From Arabidopsis thaliana (Eukaryota; Streptophyta; Magnoliopsida; Brassicales; Brassicaceae): 64,000 bases of DNA. Each line of letters opens with the position of its first letter. Position 1 is the first letter of the stretch. Below are positions 22,166 to 32,776 of this stretch, piece by piece. The notes below the pieces were generated by a model. It made no database searches. It saw only the letters and a program-made list of their open reading frames with translations, and was not told the DNA's origin. The position numbers were made by a program, and so were the translations under genes. The stretch lies in contig NC_003070.9 of assembly GCF_000001735.4 (NCBI RefSeq), forward strand, positions 21,375,971 to 21,439,970. Direction: 5' to 3'.

Positions 22166-22929
22166 AAAGATGTGATATTAATCTTATATAATAAAGTTAG
22201 TTTCCTTCAAACTCATATTCTTAAAAGTTAGACATGATCTTGCTTTTGACATGTCTTTTTAAAAAACTCAAATGTATTAGTACATATCATATAATTATAT
22301 CATTATATTTAAAATAGAAAAATCTCATTTAAAATATTAGTTTACCATTTTGGTTAGTTTAAATCAGGAACTATAGATCTGGTGATTTAAATCCTCAATT
22401 TTATGTTAAATTTTTAATTTAATTATAAATTCTTTTTGACTAAGCCAATTGAAGCACAAGTTTTTCTTTTTCGGTGCCATCAATCGAGCTAGAGACGAGA
22501 TATTACTTCGAATTCGAAGAAGAAGAAATAATTCAAAGAAGAGGAGTGAATCTGTAGAAGTAGAGAGAAGAAATCAAAAATTGGTTTTGAGGATCTAAGG
22601 TTTGTGATTTGGGGAATTTCTAATGATGTGCCGTAATTGCTTTAGTCAACTCCGAATTCGAGTAAAAAGAGAGAATCCAAAGAAAATGAGAGAATCATAA
22701 GAAGTAGAGAGAAAAAGTCGAAAATCCATTGATGGCGCATAAAAAAAGAATATATGCCTCAATTATCCTAGTCAACAAGATTTCGTGACTAAATTGAAAG
22801 TTAAACATAAAATCGAAGATTTAAATTAACATGTCCAGAATTTGTTTAATGATGCTAGTCATAGTAAAAAAAAAATATTTTGAACTTTGGGTTTAATCTA
22901 AAAAACAAAAATAGTACTTGAATAATATA
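22166..22929. other. Intergenic, 3' of the oxidoreductase
   Basis: Short purine-rich segments (gaattcgaagaagaag, and gagagaatc/gtagagagaa words occurring twice at about 22555-22710). No gene seen. Confidence 0.5.
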
Positions 22930-24540
22930 TTCAAAAGAGAGGGATATGGTTTAGCTCCATAATTATTAATTATGCAAGACTTCTACCAAAAAGATATGAC
23001 CTCTGTCAATGGACGAAAAAACATATTTCACAGATGCCATACTAGATAAAACATATGAAAAAAACTAGAATTTAAATCAAGAAAATCCATTCAAAACATT
23101 GAAAAAGGTAGCATCAGATTGAACTAAACATAGTTAAATGATTGAGCGGACAATATTCACAATGTTAAGCCAACCTATTTATGGGTTTGGAGTCTAATGA
23201 ACTTTTACAACAACTATAACATGAATCTAAAAGTAATATTTATATAAATTCAAAAAGATAAATGATTCAGTTTACTACATAAACGGATTTCGCACACCCT
23301 TTCGAACGTTCTCTTTAGTTTACAATTGAAGTTTTGTGTAGATTTTGAAAAAAACGGTGGTTACTGTTAGGAAATTTTGATTTAAGGAATTTTGTGATGA
23401 AACAGTAAAAGATTATTTTAAAAAGGGTTAATTTTTTTCGTTAGAAAAATTTATTCTTTATGTAATTACCTCGGTTGGATTATACAGTTAGCTGAATATC
23501 AAAACATATAAACAGACCTAAAAGTTTCTTTATGCTATTCTTACATTATCATTTTTGGATTATGTTATATATTTTCGTTTTTCTGTTTTAAAATAAAAAT
23601 TGAAATTTTTCATCTTACGAGAGATTGCTTTAATTTATTATTTTATTAAAGTAAATACATAGAAAATAATTTATGGTAACAAAAATGTTACAACAATGAA
23701 ATATAAATATATTCAATCGAAATAATATTAAAAACACACATACATATATTTTAAGCAGTTTTAGAGATTGAGACACAATGATTCCACACGTCATCCCTCT
23801 TCTTCAAGAATTGTGTTTCACGGCTAATTAAGCTTGGTCTGTCAGCAATATATTTAATGAGATTATCGTGACACACTTTTCCTTCTTGGACAAGATCGTG
23901 GCAGCAAGACTCAATGAGGGTTCCATTTCCAAAAACTACATAGATTATATTCAATGCACATTTAGGAGTGATTTTAACGAGACAAGTGTTCCATAATGAT
24001 TTTGCTTCAGCTTCTTCGACAGAAAATACAGGATTAAACGCACACACTAAAGCTACAACAATGAATAACGCTGTAACATGAGAGCTTAGTTTAGCCATAT
24101 TTTGTTCTTATGCTTAGAATTTATCGACTTATTTTTCCTGTATGAAAAGAATGTAATGAAGTATGTTTTTTATTTGATATTCTAGACATGAAGCTATGTA
24201 AACTATTTATAGGTGATGGAATATCCAATGTAACTAAAATAAAATATTATCAAATTAACTTCAGAAATTAATGTGAATTTCTTAACCTCTTGATAAATTA
24301 ATAAAAAACGTACGCTAAAGTTTTCTATTTAATCTGTTATTTGAAATTTAAATTCAAAATTAATGCAAGAACTGCTATCAAGTTCAGCTTAGAAACTTAA
24401 GGACTAAAATTTAAAAATATATCAAAATTTGAAGCAAATTTATTGGATAAGAAGCTCAAACTTTACATAGATAAGATTGTAAGTAAAATAACTACAAGGT
24501 TCAAATATTAAATACCATACTCACAATTTGTTTAATTATG
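22930..24540 (-). repeat. ECA1 duplication unit, copy 2
   Basis: Tandem with copy 3 at a period of 1648 bases (distance between the two start codons). It shares gagagggatatggttta, tagaatttaaatcaagaaa and the 3' flank gaagttttgtgtagattttg with copy 3, and in reverse complement with copy 1. Ends are approximate. Confidence 0.8.
23751..24098 (-). CDS. ECA1-type secreted cysteine-rich peptide, copy 2
   Basis: 115-residue single-exon gene. Signal peptide and all six mature cysteines (39, 47, 65, 66, 76, 108) are kept. Against copy 1 it changes a few signal-peptide residues (including Ile22 to Asn and Ile25 to Phe), Gly92 to Ser, Tyr97 to Phe and Ser106 to Asn. The open frame and conserved TATA box (24203-24212 on the + strand, about 105 bases upstream) suggest it is expressible. 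Role as for copy 1: a probable secreted reproductive-type peptide, function unproven. Confidence 0.86.
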   Translation of the reverse strand: MAKLSSHVTALFIVVALVCAFNPVFSVEEAEAKSLWNTCLVKITPKCALNIIYVVFGNGTLIESCCHDLVQEGKVCHDNLIKYIADRPSLISRETQFLKKRDDVWNHCVSISKTA

Positions 24541-24575
24541 TTACCCATATTAGAAAGCAACTTGAGAACAATTGG

Positions 24576-26120
24576 TTTTAGAGAGAGGGATATGGTTTAG
24601 ATTAATAATTATGCAAGATTTCCATCAAAAACTAAAGATATGATATCTATCAATGAACGCAAAAAAAACATATCTCAAGGAACCCATACTAAGTAAACTA
24701 TTTGGAAAACTAGAATTTAAATCAAGAAACTCCATTCCAAATATTAAAAAGGTAGCAACAGATTGTACTGGACATAATAAAATGATTGAGTGTTCAATCT
24801 AGCCTAGTTTTTGGTTGAGAGTCTAATGAACTTTACCACAACTATTACATGAATTTAATAGTAATATTTATATAAAATTTAAAAAGAGAAATAATTCAAT
24901 TTACTATAGAACCAGATTTCACACACCTTTTTGAACGTTCTCTTTAGGTCAGAATTGAAGTTTTGTGTAGATTTTGAAAGAAAAAAAAGCGGTTGTTAGT
25001 GTGATGAGATTTTGATTTTAGGACTGTTGTGAGAAAAGAGTAAAAATTAATTTTTTAAAAAGTTTAAATTTTTTTTTGCTTTTGCTTGAAATGAACAAAA
25101 AAAAATCTTTTTATAGTTACCTTGATTGGTATACAGTTAGCCAAATATCAAAACATATAAACAGAACTAAAAGTGTTCTTATGCTATTCTTACATTATTA
25201 TTTTTGGATTATGTAAAATATGTTCCTTTTTCGGTTTTTAAAATATCATAAAAATTGAAATTTATCCTTCTTACGAGAGATTGTTTTAATTTATTTTGTA
25301 TTTAAGTAAATACATAGAAATACTTTATGGTAACAAAAATGTTACAACAATGAAAGATAAATATATTCAATCGAAATAATATTAAAAATACACATATTTT
25401 AAGCAGTTTTAGAGATTGAGACACAATGACTCCACACGTCATCCCTCTTCTTCAAGAATTGTATTTCACGGCCAATTAAGCTTGGTCTGTCAGCAATATA
25501 TTTAATGAGATTATCGTGACATACTTTTCCCTCTTGGACAAAATCGTGGCAGCAAGACTCAATGAGGGTTCCATTTCCAAAAACTACATAGATTATATTC
25601 AGTGCACATTTAGGAGTGATTTTAACGAGACAAGTGTTCCATAATGATTTTGCTTCAGCTTCTTCGACAGAAAATACAGGATTAAACGCACACACTAAAG
25701 CTACAACAATGAATAACGCTGTAACATGAGAGCTTAGTTTAGCCATATTTTGTTCTTATGCTTGGAATTTATCGATTTATTTTTCTTGTATGAAAAGAAT
25801 GTAATGAAGTATGTTTTTTATTTGGTATTCTAGTCAAGAAGCTATGTAAACTATTTATAGGTGATTGAATATCTAACGTAACTAAAATAAAATATTATCA
25901 AATTAACTTCAGAAATTAATGTGAATTTCTTAACCTCTTGATAAATTAATAAACAACATACGTTAAATTTTATTTTTTCAATCTGTTTTTTGAAATTTTA
26001 ATTTGAAATTAATGCAAGAACTGATATCAAATTCAGCTTATAAACATAAGGATTAAAATTTAAAAGTATATCAAAATCCGAAGCCGATTTATTGGATATG
26101 AAGCTCAAACTTTACATATA
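24576..26120 (-). repeat. ECA1 duplication unit, copy 3
   Basis: Direct tandem partner of copy 2. Similarity runs from the gagagagggatatggttta word near 24582 through the gene to the aaactttacata word near 26107. Confidence 0.8.
25399..25746 (-). CDS. ECA1-type secreted cysteine-rich peptide, copy 3
   Basis: 115 residues with the same signal peptide as copy 2 and all six mature cysteines. Against copy 2 it differs at four positions: Leu69 to Phe, Ser92 to Gly, Thr95 to Ile and Asn106 to Ser. Positions 92 and 106 agree with copy 1, so the three copies form a mosaic, consistent with recent duplication and perhaps gene conversion. The TATA box is at 25851-25860 on the + strand. Confidence 0.86.
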   Translation of the reverse strand: MAKLSSHVTALFIVVALVCAFNPVFSVEEAEAKSLWNTCLVKITPKCALNIIYVVFGNGTLIESCCHDFVQEGKVCHDNLIKYIADRPSLIGREIQFLKKRDDVWSHCVSISKTA

Positions 26121-27026
26121 TTGTCGGATCTTAATATACTAGTATTATAGATACTATATAACCACACTTTTTCTAATCTTTTGAATGATTAAAATCACTA
26201 ATCATCATATTAGCAATTTTCTCATATGTTGCTCAACTTCAATTATCTTTAAAGATATTTACTAATTGCAAATCAGAAAATTGATTGAAAATATTATATC
26301 TAATGAAAAACAACTATTTTAATGAACGTTTCAATCTTTAATAATTATTTTTGTAATATTCTTTTTCTTTTATTTATTAGGCCATTTTAATATTTATCTA
26401 TTCACATAAATAGATTATCATTAATTATATAGTTATGTATAATTTTAGTTACTTACTTTACACTTAATAACATTAGAGCAATTTCAAAAGATAAAAATTC
26501 ATTTAATTTTAAAATATCTAAATAAATATAACTCACTATGTTTTACTCCTGACTATTTTTTCTTTTTTAGTTACTAAAATATTAATGTATATTGTTAGTC
26601 TAGATACACAATGGTCTTAATTTTAATGATATCCAATACTTTAAGTTCACATGTGTCTTTAGTGTTCATATATGATATGGGATGATTACTTTTATAAAAC
26701 ACAAAATGAAATGGAGGAAAATACTAATTGAGAAAAAAATATTTCTTAAATACTAATTACAAAATTTGGATACATTAAATATAAAGATAAGAATTATGAT
26801 TTTGAAAAAGTATAATAAGATATGTATTAATTAATTTTTTGTGTAAATGTTTATATAAAATAGGCTATATGCTAATTTATATAATTTGATTAGTCATGTT
26901 CAATGTATGAAAACTCTCTTCTATATATGCACATGTGTGTAAATATAGTTTTAAGTGTTAGAGATCAAAAGAGATTTTAAGCGAAAAGATTCTTAAACAC
27001 TTAATTTTTGTCTTCGGAATTTAACT
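26121..27026. other. AT-rich intergenic region
   Basis: Over 70% A/T by eye with no coding frame. The last ~100 bases before 27027 are presumably the promoter and 5' leader of the HMA-type gene, with atatatgc-type elements near 26920. Confidence 0.5.
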
Positions 27027-28258
27027 ATGATGGGTTGTTGGTTAAAGCAGCCACAAGGAATCACAACTATGATGGGTTGTTGGTTAACGAAATCAAGAGA
27101 AAACATTCTCGACAAGTAGATTACTTAAATCTCTACATATCTATGTATTTTACATAAAACTTTTGTGTGTTTTATATATTTCTCTTACACTGATACTTTT
27201 TTTTTTTTCTCTTCAAATTTTCTCTAGTGTAATTGTAACAGATGCCAAGTTGAAGATTTCGATGAATTTTGAAGATTGCGCGAAAAAGATCAGAAAAGTT
27301 GCTTGCCAATTCGAAGGTAAGAAAATCAGAAAATTTTATTTACAATACATATATTTATTCACAATACAGATTTTGTATAATGTAACTACATAGTATCTAC
27401 GTTTTTCTAAGTTGTACAATGTTGTTATTAGGAGTTAAATCATGCATAACGGATATAGATGATCAAAAAGTCCTGGTCAGTGGTGATTTCAATTTGCATA
27501 AATTGGTGAAGACTCTCAAGAAAAAAACTGGTAAAAAGATAGAAATTGTGACGAAGAATGAGAAATCTAGTGAAGATAAGGTAGATGATACAGTTCAAAA
27601 TGAAGATAGTAAAGATGAAATAGTTCCACAAAATGCTGATAAACCTGAAACAAGGTAATTAATATTTACTAAGAAAATAGCAACAATATTTTAACTACTT
27701 GTTTAAGATACTACATGTGTTTTTTTCTTTTGTTAACCATATTGTATTAACTATTCTTAATATGATGTTTTGTAGTATAATGGAAGTGGAGTTCGATATA
27801 CCATTTCTCTGCGAGAAATACGAGAAAGATTTTGGAAAAGTTATTTCCAAATGCACAGGTATAATATCTGTTTTATCAATTTCATATAATATATAATGTG
27901 TGATTTATTTTAATAAAATTGTCTGAATTATGTATGATTAGGTGTTGAAACATATGTAGTGGATCTAGAAAATAAAAAGGTTGTGGTCATTGGAAACTTT
28001 GATAAGGATGAACTGTCGAGAAAACTTAATAAGAAGATGCATCAAAAGATTAAAAAAGCTGAAAAGGAAAGACAGGAGTGGGAATCTGAAATGATGTTAA
28101 GGGAGGCTGAAGAAGAAAAAAGACTTGCAGATATTTATGAAGAAATCGACAAGGATAGAAATGTATCTCTCAACCCAATTACTGATTATGAAAAGGAGAT
28201 GGCCAAACATTATTACATGTTTAGTGATGAAAATCCTAATGCATGTTCTATTTCGTAA
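27027..28258 (+). CDS. HMA-domain (heavy-metal-associated-like) protein with degenerate metal sites
   Basis: Five exons fit in phase: 27027-27115, 27228-27316, 27432-27654, 27776-27858 and 27942-28258, giving 266 residues. Two HMA-like ferredoxin folds are visible: about 35-99 (KLKISMNFEDCAKKIRKVAC ... KVLVSGDFNLHKLVKTLKKK) and about 136-200 (VEFDIPFLCEKYEKDFGKVI ... KVVVIGNFDKDELSRKLNKK). Classical HMA domains bind metal through CxxC in the first loop; here each loop has one cysteine (Cys47, and the LCEKY cysteine), so metal binding is doubtful. The linker is Glu/Asp/Lys-rich and the C-terminus is a charged coiled-coil-like segment. There is no C-terminal CaaX, so it is not a standard isoprenylated HIPP. 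Exon 1 contains an in-frame 42-base repeat (MMGCWL twice). Probably AT1G57780. Confidence 0.75.
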
Positions 28259-28607
28259 CATAGTCGAAACAAGTGTCCACAATGAAAAATACAACATGCT
28301 AATGGACCTTATGCATTTTGTGATATACTTTAATGTCTCATTCACCAAAAGTATTATGTAAGTTGGACAAAATAAAAGTATGATTTCATTTTAATCTTTT
28401 TATTATAAAGCTATATCCCATGAAAATCTTGAAGTGTGAGAGAAATTTTGTTTTTATCGAATAAGGAACAAGAGGAGCTTGGAGCTTAGACAGTGAGCAA
28501 AAAATTGACATAACAATAACAATAGCAACAAAAGAACATATTAGTGGAGCTAAGTCATCATCTCTAAGATGTGCCAAGTTCAAACACCAAACATTGCAAA
28601 AATACTT

Positions 28608-29666
28608 TTAAACTAGCTCAAAAGCGTTCTTGGGAGGCTCGATCCAAATGTTATCAGATGAAAGCTGTTTTCCCCAATCAAGATCATGCTCTCGCAGGTG
28701 GTACCTCCCTTCATCAAACGAATACACCACACTTTGTTTCTCATTGTAACACAACTCAGGGAAGTATACACTATTCCTTAACATCCCATCCTTAACATAT
28801 GTTCTCGATTCACATGACTTCCTACTCACAAAAATAGTTAAACTACCGAGTGTATCCTTCTCCTCCCAAATACCTCGAGTAAGATCGAGTTTAAACACCA
28901 AAGGGTCCTTATTTTCATATGTACGAATCACAAGTATGTCACCTTTATAACCTACCATGAACTTTCCTTCATTCCAACTCTTATCATCGGGACATCTAGG
29001 TGGCGGTACATCAAGAACATTCCATGTACGTAAAGACGGATCAAAAACCGCAACGTGGTTTCTTTGGTTAAGACAGTAAAACACGCCATTTGAGAAAACA
29101 ACATTGTTATGATCAACATCAAGGAATTGAGACTCAACCTGCATTGAAGTCCACATCGTTTGACCCGGACTCCAAGTACGGATAGTGACATGGCCTGGAT
29201 CATAATCCTTGATAGTAAACACCACACACTCACTAGATGTAGGAGCAGAAGAGAAACCCACTAACTGATAATAAGTGAACAAGTGAAGAAAAGGCAAGGC
29301 TACAACATCCATAGTAAATGGATTGAACAAGACAAAGTGTGATGAATCTTCTTGGCTCATAAGTAACCATCCATCTTTCGAGTAACGAACAATAAAGCCA
29401 ACTAACGATTTAGGCAGCTCCATTGTATACTTCTTGCAGTTCGATGGATCGTAAAAGTCGTAAGTGTTCTTGGTTTCAGGGAAGTACATGAGCCAAGGAG
29501 ATTTGTCAATGACCCTAACTGAAACTGCGGCTTCGAACCACGATTTGCATACAACAGAAGCTCTTACGTTATCTTTGATTTCAAGAAAAGTCATTACTGA
29601 ACTCAGAAGCTCTAAAGGAAGATCCTTCCACAGGTTCTTGGACCCTTCATTGGTATTCACGCTCAT
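28608..29666 (-). CDS. F-box protein with DUF295 (KIB-type) C-terminal region
   Basis: 352-residue single coding exon. An F-box lies at about residues 12-52 (LWKDLPLELLSSVMTFLEIKD ... ASVVCKSW), the part that binds SKP1 in SCF ubiquitin ligases. The rest is a DUF295-like beta-propeller typical of the SKIP23/KIB group (LFNPFTMDVVALP, VVFSNGVFYCLNQRNHVAVFDP, EDxD-like end), presumably the substrate-binding part. Substrate unknown. The 5' leader seems to carry an intron at about 29674-29904 (gtaagt-type donor, ttctcag acceptor on the minus strand), ending nine bases before the ATG. Probably AT1G57790. A truncated relative lies at 60255-60979. Confidence 0.88.
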   Translation of the reverse strand: MSVNTNEGSKNLWKDLPLELLSSVMTFLEIKDNVRASVVCKSWFEAAVSVRVIDKSPWLMYFPETKNTYDFYDPSNCKKYTMELPKSLVGFIVRYSKDGWLLMSQEDSSHFVLFNPFTMDVVALPFLHLFTYYQLVGFSSAPTSSECVVFTIKDYDPGHVTIRTWSPGQTMWTSMQVESQFLDVDHNNVVFSNGVFYCLNQRNHVAVFDPSLRTWNVLDVPPPRCPDDKSWNEGKFMVGYKGDILVIRTYENKDPLVFKLDLTRGIWEEKDTLGSLTIFVSRKSCESRTYVKDGMLRNSVYFPELCYNEKQSVVYSFDEGRYHLREHDLDWGKQLSSDNIWIEPPKNAFELV

Positions 29667-31864
29667 GATGGATCTGAGAATAGTTCATAAAACAAGATCG
29701 AAAATTGAATAATCAGATTATGAAAAGACAAAACTTTGATTGATTTTGGTTCATATCAGGCTAAGTGTATATCATTGAATTCAAGAATTCAGAATTGGGC
29801 AACAAATACGAAATTCAGATTGTTACTCAGATCAGATAGATGGAAATGCAAAACATCAAAATTGAAGCAAAAAGAGATAGAGATTAGAGGGAAAGAAAAC
29901 TTACGATCTCAACTTCACTGTTCTTCTGATTGAAAGGTGAAGAGACGAGACAACTGGATGTATAAGTGATGAGTGATTACTATTATAATAACCAGAATAA
30001 AATAAAATGTTAAATATGTAGTTAAATACATGAAATACCCTTAAAATGAAAATAGTTAAAATATTAAATAAGAAAAAAATATAGAATTGTCTTCCATATT
30101 AGTTGATGATTTTTTCTTATTTATTTCTATCTTTCAACTCTTTTCTTTTTTGGAATCAGATTTCATTTTTTTTCTCAGTTATCTATTATTTTTAAAATTT
30201 GGTATTTAGTTTATGACTAACAAATTTTGTTTCTCACAAAATAATATACAAAACATCTAATTATTTTAAAAATATAATTAATGAAGATTTTACCATATTT
30301 TATTTATATATAATTTCCATAATCTAAGATTATATTTTGAAAAACTTGTCCCGTAAATAGTAGGGACATTATCTAATTTTGTATATAGTAGGGGATAATT
30401 CGGGATACCACATTTAATTTGACAATTGAGTTAATTTCATTTATAGTTTTGTTAGTATGGGAAATAATTATGTAATTTTGTATCTGACATTGTAAAAGAA
30501 ACATGAACGGTACTATCTCGAGATATGTTTTGTTCGTATGCAGACAGAAAAGGTATTTTCAGTAAGAATATAAAAAGCAATAACTTGGAGGTTGTAGTAA
30601 CCAATATCAAAGTTTTTATTATGAATATAGATTGTGTTGTATTATTAATGATTACAAGAGCTCTTTTATATACACGTTTCTACAGAGTACTTATAGAGAA
30701 AGATATTATTCTATACGAGATATTAACGAGAGTGATTGGAGGAGTAATCAAAGGAATTGATATATATGATTCTCCTTAATAGTTTTTACAAAGGTAAATT
30801 ATGCTTTAGACGCTTTTTGAGAACAAGACATTGTAATTGTCTCTGTATTGATAGTTCATAGCAGAATAATTCATGACCAGAAACGAAGAAATGTAGTATC
30901 TTTCTTTTCTCATAATCAGCTCTTTTTCAATGCTCATTGACCTACTTCATCGTATTATTAGACAACAATAAAGCATATTTGAAATCATCTGAAGGGAAGG
31001 AAAAATAGTGAGCAGAAAAGTCTTAAAAGTCTTAAAATAGTGAGCAGAAAAGTCTTAAAATCATTTGATGATCTTCTGGTCATCATATTAAAAAGAGAAT
31101 TAAAGGTAGAGCAAAAGCTGTATTTACTATTTAGCTTCCACTTTCATCTACGTTCAGTGTTTTTTTTTTTTAGGAGCCAAAATGTTATGTAATCAACAAT
31201 CTCGTGCCAAGATGCTTATGTAATTTTTTTGTCGATCACATTATTTATAACTATATATTGATTCTAAGAATATAGTGATTTCATAGAAAGATGAGAATAG
31301 CTTACCAATTCCAAGATGGGTGTTAAAACTTTCATACCAGTTGATTCAGTAAACATTAACCCTCACAAGTAAATTGATTATTTCTCCCATGAAATCTTGA
31401 AGTTGTTCATCCGAGGTTTGGACATATTTGGATCATCCAAAAAACATGTTTCATGATGGAGCATAAGCCATGGCATGGACCAGCTGCAGAACGGATGGCT
31501 GAAGCTAGGGTTGTAAAATTTCAATGATCAGAATTCAGAAATTGCAGAATTTTGATGGAGATCCTGAGAACTCTTTCCTCCTTATATAAGGCCAAAAAAT
31601 TCTATGAAGAATATGGATAGTCTTGTTTAAGGCGTTACAAAGAAAAACTCTAGAAGAAGGTCGATTCGGTTATAAAATATTAAGAGAGATATTATTGACT
31701 CCATGTGGCCAATAATTTATTTTTTTCATATGGTAGTGTGGCTTGTTAAGAGAGTGTTTTAACAAAACTTATGTAGATTGCTTGAAAAGCCTAACTTAAC
31801 ATTTATTGACCTAACAATTTATGATCATTTTCCTCCTCTACAGATAAATAGGTTCTTCATTATC

Positions 31865-31927
31865 TATCAGTGTTCTTCATTATAAATCAGTGCTATGTTT
31901 GTTGGTGTATAATGAAGAACACTGATA
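31865..31927. repeat. Perfect 20-base inverted repeat (hairpin)
   Basis: Left arm 31865-31884 reads tatcagtgttcttcattata and the right arm 31908-31927 is its exact reverse complement, with a 23-base loop. A partial third copy of ttcttcattat precedes it at 31853. It could be a tiny MITE remnant or a random foldback. Confidence 0.85.
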
Positions 31928-32224
31928 TATAATGGGGGATTTCATCAGATTAATTGCTGATTCAAACTACTGCTCCTATGCTCTTTTTTTGGTTTAAAGG
32001 ACACTGCTCCTATGCTTTTTCGGCGGCGCAATGGTATTAACAATGGTGCTATCGTCCACTATCTTAACTTGCAATTTTTTTAGGCATTTGCATCAAACAG
32101 AATTTTCACTTTGAAAAAAAAATAGTATTGGGTTTTAAAAATGTTACAGAATTAAATGCTAGTTTGTCTTTTAAGTTTGAAATCTTCTTACTTATTACTG
32201 TTTTAGGCTTCTTTCTTTTTTTTT

Positions 32225-32246
32225 GGGGGGGGGGGGGGGGGGGGGG
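32225..32246 (+). repeat. Poly-G tract, 22 bases
   Basis: An uninterrupted run of 22 G following a T-rich stretch. Homopolymer G runs of this length are rare in Arabidopsis and hard to sequence, so the exact length is uncertain. Confidence 0.9.
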
Positions 32247-32776
32247 TAGCAGACTGTTTAAAAGGTTTTAGATGATCTTTAACTAAACCGATTTGTTATT
32301 ATCAGAATGTTTAGAAACAAACTAGCCCACATAAGTAATAAAACCAAAACAAAACATATCAAACCAAAAAAAATATCAGTATTCATCCGACATCCGAGTT
32401 CTAAACCAATATATAAACCAGAAAAATCAAAATCCTAAATAAGGAAAATAAAAAGAAAAAAAAATCAAACCAGAAAACCATTTTTTCATCAACGATACCA
32501 ATTTATTAGAAGAATAAAATAAACTGAAATTATAAATCCAAACAAATCTCTAGAAACAGAGAAATGCTTGAAATAACATAACAACAAAACAAAGCTTGAA
32601 AACCAAGCAACGTTCAATATTCAGTTGCAGCAAAATAACAGATAGGAATAAGTACGTTCCACAAATGTTGCGTACTAAATAAGGTAAGAGAGTTTTTCCA
32701 GTCTTTGGTACCAAAACATAAACATAGTCTCCAAGTTTACTTGTCCAAAAGAGCCATTGGAAAGGCCCCTACTTAC

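Larger units (their letters stand above)
29934..32776. other. Intergenic, AT-rich, with a poly-G tract and a hairpin
   Basis: No convincing gene. A frame at 30525-30779 has an ATG but no recognisable domain and poor context. A ttaaaatagtgagcagaaaagtc phrase is duplicated near 31007-31058. The poly-G tract and the hairpin are listed separately. Confidence 0.5.

Noticed and set aside
28952-29233. Other-frame and antisense reading frames inside real exons (also 36138-36377, 40465-40767 and 61827-62211)
   Set aside because: Shadows of the F-box, VIM and PUP coding sequences.
30525-30779. 84-residue ATG frame between the F-box gene and VIM5
   Set aside because: No domain, no splice context and A/T-driven composition. 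Treated as chance.
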